NCBI RefSeq assembly: GCF_001189845.1
Contig: NZ_LFLZ01000029.1
Coordinates: 1-64,000, forward strand
Direction of reading: 5' to 3'
Source: Bradyrhizobium tropiciagri
GTDB taxonomy: Bacteria; Pseudomonadota; Alphaproteobacteria; Rhizobiales; Xanthobacteraceae
DNA: 64,000 bases
Shown here one piece after another: positions 51,078 to 59,415 of this stretch. The notes below the pieces were generated by a model, which saw only the letters and a list, made by a program, of their open reading frames with translations, had not been told where the DNA came from and did not search any database. A program made the translations under genes and the position numbers. The number at the start of each line of letters is the position of its first letter. Position 1 is the stretch's first letter.

Positions 51078-52685
51078 ATGACCGCATTTCAACCCACAGC
51101 CAACGCCGCCGACCTCCCCGCCCCCGCAGCGCCGGCAACACCCGCGATCCCGGCCAGGACCTGGATCGCGGTGATCGGCTCCACGCTCGGCGCGTTCATG
51201 GCGGTGCTCAACATCCAGATCGTCAACGCCTCGCTTGCCGACGTGCAGGGCGCGATCGGCGCCGGGATCGACGACGGCGGCTGGATCTCGACCTCGTACC
51301 TGATCGCCGAGATCGTGGTGATCCCGCTGTCCGGCTGGCTCGCGCAGGTGTTCTCGGTGCGCATCTATCTGCTCACCAATGCGGTCCTGTTCCTGGTGTT
51401 CTCGGCGGCGTGCGCGCTGGCGCAGGACCTGCCGCAGATGATCGCGCTGCGCGCCGTTCAGGGCTTCACCGGCGGCGTGCTGATCCCGATGGCGTTCACG
51501 CTGATCATCACGCTGCTACCCAAGGCCAAGCAGCCGATCGGGCTGGCGCTGTTCGCGCTGTCGGCGACGTTCGCGCCGGCGATCGGCCCGACCATCGGCG
51601 GCTATCTCACCGAGAACTGGGGCTGGCAGTACATCTTCTACGTCAACCTGGTACCCGGCGCCGTGATGATCGCGATGCTGTACGTCTCGCTCGATCCGAG
51701 CCCGATGAAGCTGTCGCTGATCCGCCAGGGCGACTGGCTCGGCATCATCACCATGGCGATCGGCCTCGCCGCGCTGCAGACCGTGCTGGAGGAAGGCAAC
51801 AAGGACGACTGGCTCGGCTCGCCCTTCATCGTCCGCCTGTCGGTGATCGCAGCGGTCGCGCTGGTCGCCTTCCTGATCGTCGAATTCACCGTCGAGAAGC
51901 CGCTGCTCAATCTACGCCTGCTCGCCCGCCGCAATTTCGGCTTCGGCATGCTGGCCAACTTCCTGCTCGGCATCGCGCTGTATGGCTCGGTGTTCATCCT
52001 GCCGCAGTACTTGTCGCGCATCCAGGGCTACAATGCCGAGCAGATCGGCATGGTGCTGGCCTGGACCGGCCTGCCGCAACTCCTGCTGATCCCGCTGGTG
52101 CCGAGGCTGATGCAACGCTTCGACCCCCGCATCATCATCAGCGTCGGCTTCGCGCTGTTCGCCGGCTCCAACTTCATGAACATCTTCATGACCAACGACT
52201 ACGCCACCGACCAGCTGTTCTGGCCCAACATCGTCCGCGCCATCGGCCAGGCCCTGGTGATGGCCCCGCTGTCGGCGGTCGCAACCGCGGGCATCGAGCT
52301 GGAGAACGCGGGTTCGGCGTCCGCTTTGTTCAACATGATGCGCAATCTCGGCGGCGCGGTCGGCATCGCGGTGCTGCAGACGGTCCTGACCAAGCGCGAG
52401 CAGTATCACTCCAACGTGTTGATGCAGTCCGTGTCACTGCTCGAGCAGGCGACGCGCACGCGGATCGACCAGTTGACGCAGTATTTCATGAACCATGGCG
52501 TCGCCGATCCGATGTCGGCCACCAACCGCGCAATCGCGGCGATCGGCAAGGTCGTGCAGAAGCAGGCCTACATCCTCGCCTTCAGCGACACCTTCTATCT
52601 GCTCGGCGTGGCGCTGATCGTTGCGCTGGCGGCGACACTGTTCCTGAAGAAGCCGGGCCAGCTCGCCGGCGGCGGCGCGCACTAG
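51078..52685 (+). CDS. emrB: DHA2-family MFS multidrug transporter, EmrB-like
   Basis: 535 residues from ATG 51078, with about 14 membrane helices. Family motifs: GSTLGAFMAVLNIQIVNASLADVQGAIG (helix 1, with NxQIVN), ISTSYLIAEIVVIPLSGWLAQVFSVR (motif A-like), RAVQGFTGGVLIPMAF and FAPAIGPTIGGYLTENWGWQYIFYVN (motif C). Proton-driven export of hydrophobic drugs or a metabolite, together with the HlyD adaptor. Regulated by the shared operator and the LysR at 48406, by inference. The carboxymuconolactone-type gene is 28 bases downstream. Confidence 0.93.
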   Translation: MTAFQPTANAADLPAPAAPATPAIPARTWIAVIGSTLGAFMAVLNIQIVNASLADVQGAIGAGIDDGGWISTSYLIAEIVVIPLSGWLAQVFSVRIYLLTNAVLFLVFSAACALAQDLPQMIALRAVQGFTGGVLIPMAFTLIITLLPKAKQPIGLALFALSATFAPAIGPTIGGYLTENWGWQYIFYVNLVPGAVMIAMLYVSLDPSPMKLSLIRQGDWLGIITMAIGLAALQTVLEEGNKDDWLGSPFIVRLSVIAAVALVAFLIVEFTVEKPLLNLRLLARRNFGFGMLANFLLGIALYGSVFILPQYLSRIQGYNAEQIGMVLAWTGLPQLLLIPLVPRLMQRFDPRIIISVGFALFAGSNFMNIFMTNDYATDQLFWPNIVRAIGQALVMAPLSAVATAGIELENAGSASALFNMMRNLGGAVGIAVLQTVLTKREQYHSNVLMQSVSLLEQATRTRIDQLTQYFMNHGVADPMSATNRAIAAIGKVVQKQAYILAFSDTFYLLGVALIVALAATLFLKKPGQLAGGGAH

Positions 52686-52713
52686 CCTAGATCACCAACC
52701 AAGGAGAACGACC

Positions 52714-53172
52714 ATGAAACCCCGTCTGAATTTCTACCAGGCCGCCCCCGAGACCATCAAAGCGCTGGTCGCCGTAGAGAGCCAGATCAACGCGAGCGGT
52801 CTCGAGCAATCGCTGATCGAGCTGGTCAAGACCCGCGCCTCGCAGATCAACGGCTGCGCCTACTGCATCAACATGCACACCGAGGACGCCCGCAAGCATG
52901 GCGAGACCGAGCAGCGGCTTTATCTGCTCAACGCCTGGCGCGAGTCGCCGCTCTACAGCGAGCGCGAGCGCGCGGCGCTGGCCTGGACCGAGGCGCTGAC
53001 GCTGGTTTCCGAGACGCACGCGCCCGACGCCGACTATGAGACGGTGCGCGCCCGGTTCACGGACAGCGAGCTGGTCAACCTGACCACGCTGATCGGCGCC
53101 ATCAACGCCTGGAACCGGATCGCGATCGGCTTCCGCGCGGTGCATCCGGTGAAGGTGAAGGTGGCGGCGTGA
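52714..53172 (+). CDS. Carboxymuconolactone decarboxylase family (AhpD-like) protein
   Basis: 152 residues after AAGGAGAACGACC. The AhpD-type redox motif is QINGCAYCINMHTEDARKHG (CxxC with a following His), the core of alkylhydroperoxidase-D-like proteins. These are thiol peroxidases or carriers in the cytoplasm. It is transcribed after the efflux gene (28-base gap), so it may belong to the same stress response. Confidence 0.93.
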   Translation: MKPRLNFYQAAPETIKALVAVESQINASGLEQSLIELVKTRASQINGCAYCINMHTEDARKHGETEQRLYLLNAWRESPLYSERERAALAWTEALTLVSETHAPDADYETVRARFTDSELVNLTTLIGAINAWNRIAIGFRAVHPVKVKVAA

Positions 53173-53200
53173 GCGTATTGCTGTCAGCCATCTATTCGAC

Positions 53201-53262
53201 TGTCATGCCCCGCTTCATGCGGGGCATCCAGTACGCCGCGGCGTCTCGGCTGACTGGCGATC
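53201..53262. repeat. Half copy of palindromic repeat family B
   Basis: TGTCATGCCCCGCTTCATGCGGGGCATCCAGTACGCCGCGGCG corresponds to the inverted right arm of the element at 38609-38711 (CCAGTACGCCGC block and TGTCAT end). The small GCCCCGC/GCGGGGC hairpin is intact. The other half is missing. Confidence 0.7.
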
Positions 53263-53284
53263 ATGTTACTACGAAGCGACTAAA

Positions 53285-53394
53285 CCCGTCATCCTGAGGT
53301 GCGAGCGGAGCGAGCCTCGAAGGATGCACGGCCACCGACCGGGCCGTCGACCCTTCGAGGGCCGCTGAAGAAGCGGCCACCTCAGGGTGACGGT
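53285..53394. repeat. Palindromic repeat (family E)
   Basis: CCCGTCATCCTGAGGTGCGAG to ACCTCAGGGTGACGG, with the shared GAGCGAGCCTCGAAGGATGCACGG core. It lies between the AhpD-like and transaminase genes. Confidence 0.88.
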
Positions 53395-53416
53395 ACTAAG
53401 ACTTCGCTTCGTTCAA

Positions 53417-54282
53417 CTAAACCGCGGTCGCCTTCGCGAACTCGACATAGATCTCGCGCAGGCGATCGGTGATCGGGCCGACCTTGCCGTTGCCGACCTT
53501 CTTGCCGTCGATCGCGACCACGCCCTGCACGAACACCGAGGCGCTGGTGATGAAGGCTTCCTTGGCGGCGAGGGCGTCCTCGACCGTGAAGGCGCGCTCC
53601 TCGATGCGGAGCTGACGCTCCTCGGCGAGCTTGACCACGGCCTTGCGGGTGCAGCCGGGCAGGATCTCGTTGCCGTTCTGCCGGGTCACGATGACATCGT
53701 CCTGGGTGACGATGAAGGACGATGACGAGCCGCCTTCGGTCACCTTGCCGTCCTCGATCATCCAGCTTCGCCGGCGCCAGCCGCCGCCGCGGCCTGCTTG
53801 GCCAGCACCTGCGCGAGCAGCGCCACGCTCTTGATGTCGCGCCGCTCCCAGCGGATGTCGGGCACCGTGATGACGTTGATGCCGGTCTTGGCCGAGGGCG
53901 CGTTGATGATGTCCTTTTCCGAGGTGAACATCACAAGGGTCGGCTTGACGTTCGCCTCCGCCTTCGGGAAGGCGAAGTCGCGTCCCTTGTCGGCGCCGCG
54001 GGTGACCTCGAGATAGACCATGCCGTTGACGAGGTCGTTGCGCTTGACCAGCTCCTTCTGGATCTCCTCGATCCGCTCCAGCGTCTCGGGGAGCGCAAGC
54101 TGGATCTCGCCGACCGAGCGCTTCAGCCGCGCCAGATGCGAGGCATTGTCGATCAGCTTGCCCTCGAGCACCGCCGCCACCTCGTAGATGCCGTCGGCGA
54201 ACAGGAAGCCGCGGTCGAACACCGAGACCTTGGCCTCGGAATGCGGCACGTACGAGCCGTTGACGTAAGCGATCTTTTCCAC
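53417..54282 (-). pseudogene. D-amino-acid transaminase-like (class IV PLP) protein, frameshifted near 53765
   Basis: The start at 54282 reads MEKIAYVNGSYVPHSEAKVSVFDRGFLFADGIYEV; the PLP-lysine motif is RDIKSVALLAQVLAKQ. The frame is lost after AGAGEA; the adjacent frame continues WMIEDGKVTEGGSSSSFIVT, GNEILPGCTRKAVV to FAKATAV. One missing G (CCAGCTTC where CCAGGCTTC is expected) accounts for it. Corrected length is 288, matching D-alanine transaminases, which interconvert D-Ala and 2-oxoglutarate. It follows no operon, but the glutamate-type ABC transporter lies next on the same strand. Confidence 0.88.
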
Positions 54283-54379
54283 GCGAGTTCTCCTGCGGAC
54301 GAAGGGGGAGTTTCAGGCCTTCGTATACGCAAAATGTTAACGGGGGAAAACCCCGGAGAAGCGCATTCCGGCCCCTCCA

Positions 54380-54467
54380 CGTCATTGCGAGCGCAGCGAA
54401 GCAATCCATGGCTCTGCACACGCGCATAGATGGATTGCTTCGTCGCTGGCGCTCCTCGCAATGACGG
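54380..54467. repeat. Palindromic repeat (family G)
   Basis: CGTCATTGCGAGCGCAGCGAAGCAATCCATG and inverted TGGATTGCTTCG...CTCCTCGCAATGACGG, as at 48307-48393. It lies between the transaminase and the ABC ATPase genes. Confidence 0.88.
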
Positions 54468-54483
54468 AGGAAGGTCCGATGCC

Positions 54484-55215
54484 TCAGTGCTGCAATATCT
54501 TCGACAGGAACTTCTGCGCGCGGTCGCTGCGGGGCGTGCCGAAGAAGTCGGCCTTCTTGGCGTCCTCGACGATCTCGCCGCGGTCCATGAAGATGACGCG
54601 GTCGGCGACCTTGTTGGCGAAACCCATTTCGTGGGTCACCACCATCATGGTCATGCCCTCGCGGGCGAGGTCGACCATCACGTCGAGCACCTCGCTGATC
54701 ATCTCCGGATCGAGCGCCGAGGTCGGCTCGTCGAACAGCATCGCGATCGGGTCCATCGCCAGCGCGCGTGCAATCGCGACGCGCTGCTGCTGACCGCCGG
54801 ACAATTCGGCAGGAAACTTCTTGGCATGCTCCTTCAGCCCGACGCGCTCCAGCAGCTTCATGCCCTTTGCGGTGGCATCCTCAGACTTGCGGCCCAAGAC
54901 CTTCTCCTGCGCGAGGCGGAGATTGTCGATGATGCGCAGATGCGGGAACAGCTCGAAGTGCTGGAACACCATGCCGACACGCGAGCGCAGCTTCGGCAGG
55001 TCGGTCTTGGGATCGTTGACCTTGACGCCGTCGAGCACGATGTCGCCGCCCTGGATCGGCTCGAGCGCGTTGACGCATTTGATCAGGGTCGACTTGCCCG
55101 AGCCGGACGGGCCGCAGACCACCACCACCTCGCCCTTGGCAACGCTGGTGGTGCAGTCCTTCAGCACCTGGAAGGTCGGCCCGTACCATTTATTGACGTG
55201 ATTGATCTCGATCAT
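54484..55215 (-). CDS. gltL: Amino-acid ABC transporter ATPase, GltL-like
   Basis: 243 residues from ATG 55215. Walker A GPSGSGKST, Q-loop VFQHFELFPHL, signature ELSGGQQQRVAIARAL, Walker B AMLFDEPTSALDPE and the switch His in VVTHEMGFANKVAD are complete. It belongs to the polar-amino-acid group of ABC ATPases. It serves the permeases at 55408 and 56103; a repeat separates it from them by about 190 bases, on the same strand. Confidence 0.95.
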   Translation of the reverse strand: MIEINHVNKWYGPTFQVLKDCTTSVAKGEVVVVCGPSGSGKSTLIKCVNALEPIQGGDIVLDGVKVNDPKTDLPKLRSRVGMVFQHFELFPHLRIIDNLRLAQEKVLGRKSEDATAKGMKLLERVGLKEHAKKFPAELSGGQQQRVAIARALAMDPIAMLFDEPTSALDPEMISEVLDVMVDLAREGMTMMVVTHEMGFANKVADRVIFMDRGEIVEDAKKADFFGTPRSDRAQKFLSKILQH

Positions 55216-55245
55216 TTGGTTCTCATCAGCAGCAGCGAGCACGGT

Positions 55246-55370
55246 TTCACCTCTCCCAAAGGGAGAGGTCGGCGCGCAGCGCCGGGTGAGGGGTCACGGT
55301 CTAACGATGGAGCGAAACCCCTCACCCGGATCGCTGACGCGATCCGACCTCTCCCTTTGGGAGAAGTGAA
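55246..55370. repeat. Palindromic repeat (family D), full copy
   Basis: TTCACCTCTCCC-AAAGGGAGAGGTCGGCGCGCAGCGCCGGGTGAGGGGTCACGGTCTA and the inverted ACCCCTCACCCGG...GACCTCTCCCTTTGGGAGAAGTGAA. Its right half matches the element at the window start. It lies within the gltK-gltL gap. Confidence 0.9.
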
Positions 55371-55407
55371 GGAGTCCGTGCCCCGAACTAAAACCCGCAT
55401 GTAAAAA

Positions 55408-56100
55408 CTACCTTACGATGGCGATGCGCGACTGCAGGCGGCGGACACCAAAGGACGCGACACAGGAAATGACGAAGTAGACCAGCGCGGCGAACAGGTA
55501 CATTTCGACCAGACGGCCGTCGCGCTGCGCCACCTTGCTGGCGGCGCCGAGGAAGTCCGGGATCGACAGCACGTAGACCAGCGAGGTGTCCTGGAACAGC
55601 ACGATGGTCTGGGTCAGCAGCACCGGCAGCATGTTGCGGAACGCCTGCGGCAGCACGACGTAGCGCATCGACTGCGCATAGGTCAGGCCGAGCGCACTGG
55701 CCGCGGCCGGCTGGCCCTTCGAGATCGACTGGATGCCGGCGCGCATGATCTCGGAGAAATAGGCCGCCTCGAATGCGATGAAGGTGATCAGCGAGGAGGC
55801 GAAGGCGCCGACCGTGATCGGCCGCGACGCGCCGGTCACCCACTGCCCGATATACGGCACCAGGAAGTAGAACCAGAAGATCACCAGCACCAGCGGCAGC
55901 GAGCGGATGAAGTCGACATAGAAGCCGGCGATGCGCCCGAGCACCTTGTAGCTCGACAACCGCATCAGGGCGATCAGGGTGCCGAACACCAGGCCGCCGA
56001 ACGCCGCCAGCGCCGTCAAGGTCAGCGTGAAGCGCATGCCCTCGAGGAACAGATAGGGCAGCGCGCGGCGGATGACGTCAAAATCGAAATTGCCGAGCAT
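55408..56100 (-). CDS. gltK: Amino-acid ABC transporter permease, GltK-like
   Basis: 230 residues from ATG 56100, MLGNFDFDVIRRALPYLFLEGMRFTLTLTAL, five membrane helices. The coupling motif EAAYFSEIMRAGIQSISKGQPAAASALGL is the EAA loop of amino-acid permeases. Pairs with the GltJ-like permease two bases upstream. The longer frame to 56541 runs into gltJ and is rejected. Confidence 0.93.
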   Translation of the reverse strand: MLGNFDFDVIRRALPYLFLEGMRFTLTLTALAAFGGLVFGTLIALMRLSSYKVLGRIAGFYVDFIRSLPLVLVIFWFYFLVPYIGQWVTGASRPITVGAFASSLITFIAFEAAYFSEIMRAGIQSISKGQPAAASALGLTYAQSMRYVVLPQAFRNMLPVLLTQTIVLFQDTSLVYVLSIPDFLGAASKVAQRDGRLVEMYLFAALVYFVISCVASFGVRRLQSRIAIVR

Positions 56101-56102
56101 CG

Positions 56103-56834
56103 TTATTTGCCCGTGATGTAGCCGGGGATCGCGACATAGCGCTCGAGGAAGCGCATCGCGGTGACCACGACGAAATTGAGGAGAAGATAGAGCACCGTTG
56201 CCGCCGTGAAGGCCTCGAACACCTGGAACGAGAACTCCTGCATCGACCGTGCCTCGCCGGTCAGCTCGATCAGGCCGATGGTGATGGCGACCGCGCTGTT
56301 CTTGATGGTGTTGAGGAACTCGGAGGTCAGCGGCGGCAGGATGATGCGGAACGCCATCGGCAGCAGCACGTAGCGATAGGTCTGCACCGTGGTGAGGCCG
56401 AGCGCAGTCGAAGCCTGCTTCTGCCCGCGCGGCAGCGAGGTGATGCCGGCCTGCAATTGCACGGCAACGCGCGCCGACATGAACAGGCCGACGCCGATCG
56501 CCGCGGTCCAGAACGGCGCGTTCGGCAACTGCTTCAGCCACAGCCCGGCGGACCTCGGCAGCAATTCAGGCAGCACGAAGAACCACAGGAAGAGCTGGAC
56601 CAAGAGCGGCATGTTGCGGAAGAACTCGACCCAGCAGAAGCCGATCCACGACGCCGTGCGCGACGGCAGCGTGCGCAGCACGCCGATCACCGAGCCGGAC
56701 ACCAGCGCGATGATCCAGGCGAGCACCGACACCTTGACGGTGACCACCAGTCCCGTCAGCAACAGGTCGAGATAGGTGCCGGTCCCCATCGGGTTCGGCT
56801 CAAGAAAGATGTGCCAGTTCCAATTATAGTTCAC
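56103..56834 (-). CDS. gltJ: Amino-acid ABC transporter permease, GltJ-like
   Basis: 243 residues, beginning MNYNWNWHIFLEPNPMGTGTYLDLLLTGL. Five helices with EAA loop RVAVQLQAGITSLPRGQKQASTALGLTTVQTYRYVLLPMAFR, plus FCWVEFFRNMPLLVQLFLWFFVLPELLP. The start and the EFFRNxPLLVQxF motif are typical of the glutamate/aspartate permease GltJ. Two hairpins lie between it and the binding protein. Confidence 0.95.
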   Translation of the reverse strand: MNYNWNWHIFLEPNPMGTGTYLDLLLTGLVVTVKVSVLAWIIALVSGSVIGVLRTLPSRTASWIGFCWVEFFRNMPLLVQLFLWFFVLPELLPRSAGLWLKQLPNAPFWTAAIGVGLFMSARVAVQLQAGITSLPRGQKQASTALGLTTVQTYRYVLLPMAFRIILPPLTSEFLNTIKNSAVAITIGLIELTGEARSMQEFSFQVFEAFTAATVLYLLLNFVVVTAMRFLERYVAIPGYITGK

Positions 56835-56913
56835 AGGTCCCCCACGCGGCCGTGCCGGTCACGCTCAACGGCAACGTCTGCGCATCCAAACGCGATGCGC
56901 CGACGATATGCAA

Positions 56914-56990
56914 ATGTCCGGCCATTCTCCTCCAAAAATGGCCGGACATGCTAACCTTCAGGACCCGTCCCCCAAAAGGGGCGACGGGTC
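56914..56990 (-). terminator. Twin hairpins between gltI and gltJ
   Basis: Hairpin 1 is a perfect 13-bp stem, ATGTCCGGCCATT / AATGGCCGGACAT (56914-56926 with 56937-56949). Hairpin 2 is GACCCGTC...CCCC-AAAA-GGGG...GACGGGTC (56962-56990). No T-run follows, so they are more likely RNA-stabilising or attenuating structures that keep the binding-protein message more abundant than the permease message. Confidence 0.7.
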
Positions 56991-57001
56991 ATACGCAGCG
57001 G

Positions 57002-57919
57002 TCAGTTGACCAGATAGGCATCCGGATCGGGCGAGTCAGACGGCTTCGCGAACTGCTTCTTCATCTCCGGACCAGCCGGCGAGTTGAGATTGAGGCCCTT
57101 CGGCGGGATCTTCTGGGTGAACCACTTGTCGTAGATCTTCTGACCCTCGCCGCTGGTGTAGAGCGCGGCGGTGGCGGCGTCGACGACCTTCTTGAACGGC
57201 GCATCGTCCTTGCGCAGCATGATGCCGTACGGCTCCGGCTTGGAGAAGGCGTCCTTGGAGATGACGTAGTCATCCGGCGACTTCGAGCCGGCGACGAGGC
57301 TCGCGAGCAGGATGTCGTCCATCACGAAGGCGACCGCACGATCGGTCTCGACCATCAGGAAGGCCTCGGCATGATCCTTGGCCGGGATGATGTTGACGCT
57401 CAGTCCGCGCGCGAGGTTGGCCTCGGTCAGCTGCTTGATGTTGGTGGTGCCGGCGGTCGAGACCACCGTCTTGCCCTTCAGATCATCGATGGAATTGATC
57501 TTGCTCGCCTTCTTCGTCACGTAGCGGCTGGCGGTGAGGAAGTGGGAGTTGGTGAAGGAGACCTGCTTCTGACGCTCGGCATTGTTGGTGGTCGAGCCAC
57601 ATTCGAGGTCGACGGTGCCGTTGGCCATCAGCGGGATGCGCGTCGCCGAGGTCACCGGATTGAGCTTGACCTCGAGCTTGTCGAGCTTGAGCTCCTTCTT
57701 CACGGCATCGACGATCTTGTAGCAGATGTCCATCGCGTAGCCGATCGGCTTCTGGTTGTCGTCGAGATAGGAGAACGGAATCGAGGAATCGCGGTAGCCG
57801 AGCGTGATCGCACCGGTGTCCTTGATGTTCTTCAGCGTTCCGGTCAGCTCCTCGGCCTGCGCCTGGCTCGCGCCGAACGCGGCGGCGAGCGCGAGGCCGA
57901 TCAGATATTTGCGTGTCAT
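57002..57919 (-). CDS. gltI: Amino-acid ABC transporter substrate-binding protein, GltI-like
   Basis: 305 residues with signal MTRKYLIGLALAAAFGASQAQA. The mature chain has TLKNIKDTGAITLGYRDSSIPFSYLDDN, the GltI-specific LECGSTTNNAERQKQVSF and IPAKDHAEAFLMVETDRAVAFVMDD. This is the glutamate/aspartate-binding protein type. It is the first gene of gltI-gltJ-gltK-gltL. Confidence 0.95.
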   Translation of the reverse strand: MTRKYLIGLALAAAFGASQAQAEELTGTLKNIKDTGAITLGYRDSSIPFSYLDDNQKPIGYAMDICYKIVDAVKKELKLDKLEVKLNPVTSATRIPLMANGTVDLECGSTTNNAERQKQVSFTNSHFLTASRYVTKKASKINSIDDLKGKTVVSTAGTTNIKQLTEANLARGLSVNIIPAKDHAEAFLMVETDRAVAFVMDDILLASLVAGSKSPDDYVISKDAFSKPEPYGIMLRKDDAPFKKVVDAATAALYTSGEGQKIYDKWFTQKIPPKGLNLNSPAGPEMKKQFAKPSDSPDPDAYLVN

Positions 57920-57946
57920 ACGTCTACTCCTTCGTGGAACGATGAT

Positions 57947-58810
57947 CTAATGCGTGAGAATGTCGGCGAGGACGGGTGCGATATAGCGGCGAAACTGTTC
58001 CGGATTCTCGCTCATCGGAAAATGACCGAGATGCTCCATGATCGTGACGCTGGCGCCCCCTATAGCCGCTGCTGTCCGCCTCGTGTCCTCGAGCGTGCAG
58101 GAGAAATCATACTCGCCCGTGAGCAAATAGAGCTTGCATACTTTAGTATCGATTGACGCGACGCGGCCGCGCAGGTCGCCATCGACACGGTAGAAATACA
58201 GGTCGCCCTTGAACACGCCGGGGCCGCCCTGCTTGTAGCCCCACAGCGTTTCCATCCGCGCAGCTTCAGGGCTCTGCGGCGCGATCAGCCCCGACACCAG
58301 CGCCGCGCAGACTTGGCCGCCGTGAACGTCCGGACGGTTCAGCCAGTCGGTGTCATACCACGGCGCCTGGAAATCGGCGGCTTCGAGCCCGATCAGCGCG
58401 CGGAACTCGGCGGCATGTTCGATCGCGAGGTTGAGCACGATGCGGCCGCCGATCGAGCAGCCCATCACGACGGGCTTCTCCAGCCCCAATGCACGACAGA
58501 AGGCGCGGATCGTCTCGGTGTAGCGCGCGGTGGTGAGTTGGTATTCATCGCCGGTCCAGCTTTTCGGCGGATTCGACTTGCCATGCCAGGGCATATCGAA
58601 GGCAATGACGCGGAATTTTTCGGCAAATTGCGCATCCGCGAGCAGATGCCGCCACTGCCGCGCGTCTGATCCCGCGGTGTGCAGGCAGACCAGCGGAATG
58701 CCCGTGCCGTTCTCCTCGAAATAGATGCGGTGCAGCTCGCCGCCGATCTCGACGTGAACGTAGCGGCCGACCATCGGCTCGATGGTGCCGTTCATGATGG
58801 TGCCGCTCAT
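57947..58810 (-). CDS. Alpha/beta-fold hydrolase
   Basis: 287 residues from ATG 58810. Oxyanion region VCLHTAGSDARQWRHLL, FDMPWHGKSNPP, nucleophile elbow VMGCSIGGRIVLNLA (Ser), Asp in LTGEYDFSCTLED, and His in EHLGHFPMSENPEQF. Likely a carbon-carbon-bond or ester hydrolase of unknown substrate. The ATG overlaps the stop of the upstream gene by four bases (ATGA), so both are in one operon. Confidence 0.9.
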   Translation of the reverse strand: MSGTIMNGTIEPMVGRYVHVEIGGELHRIYFEENGTGIPLVCLHTAGSDARQWRHLLADAQFAEKFRVIAFDMPWHGKSNPPKSWTGDEYQLTTARYTETIRAFCRALGLEKPVVMGCSIGGRIVLNLAIEHAAEFRALIGLEAADFQAPWYDTDWLNRPDVHGGQVCAALVSGLIAPQSPEAARMETLWGYKQGGPGVFKGDLYFYRVDGDLRGRVASIDTKVCKLYLLTGEYDFSCTLEDTRRTAAAIGGASVTIMEHLGHFPMSENPEQFRRYIAPVLADILTH

Positions 58811-59223
58811 GAGCCGGCCGCCGCGAAATGCTGCCGCGGCAGCGCCAGCAGGTCCTTGAAGTATTGCAGATGCGCCATGAAGGGATGCAGATCGCCTTCC
58901 AGCACGGCCTCGCCGCGCTTGGTCAGCGCCAGCAAATCGTGCCAGCCGGGTTTCGGCTCGGCCTGCCAGTAGGCGGCCCAGGCCTGCGGCGTCGCGCGAT
59001 AGGCAAAACGCCACGAGCGCATCAGGACCGGCGAAGGCATCAGCTCGACGATCCGCCCGGCGCGGATCGCGGCATGAAACGGCCGCGCCATCGGGCCGAT
59101 CAGGCAGTCGCAATCGAGCAGCCGCCCGCGCGAGACCAGCCGAGGCGCCTGGTCGAGCAATGCGGGAAGGCCGGCAAACGCCGTCGTCACAGCGTCGTCG
59201 GTGGCGTCAGGCGATAGCGTCAT
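58807..59223 (-). CDS. Hypothetical protein coupled to the hydrolase (SCP2-like?)
   Basis: 138 residues, no signal. The C-terminal half (TKRGEAVLEGDLHPFMAHLQYFKDLLALP) recalls SCP2/sterol-carrier-like domains, in which a GDLxPFMAH-type segment lines the ligand tunnel; this is a weak resemblance. It could bind a hydrophobic substrate or CoA thioester for the hydrolase encoded next, with which it is translationally coupled. Confidence 0.6.
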   Translation of the reverse strand: MTLSPDATDDAVTTAFAGLPALLDQAPRLVSRGRLLDCDCLIGPMARPFHAAIRAGRIVELMPSPVLMRSWRFAYRATPQAWAAYWQAEPKPGWHDLLALTKRGEAVLEGDLHPFMAHLQYFKDLLALPRQHFAAAGS

Positions 59224-59415
59224 CTTGTTAGGCAGGTTTCCTCGGCGAGCGCGGCCATGATGACGGCAACCGCCCGTTCTCGCAAGCCGCCGACACCCTT
59301 GAGTTCCTCAGATTAATCGCTTGATTAAACGGATCCGCCCGGTCAGCGCGCAGGCCGGAACGCCCAAAGCTCCTGCTGCCAGGAACTGCCAAATTCCAAC
59401 GCGCTATCGGTCAGC

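Noticed and set aside
7742..53765. Programmed ribosomal frameshifting
   Set aside because: The break points lie in unrelated contexts without slippery heptamers or conserved stem-loops, and the genes involved are not known for recoding.
56103..56541. Start of the GltK-like gene at 56541
   Set aside because: It would run through most of gltJ in another frame; ATG 56100 gives the standard N-terminus and normal length.
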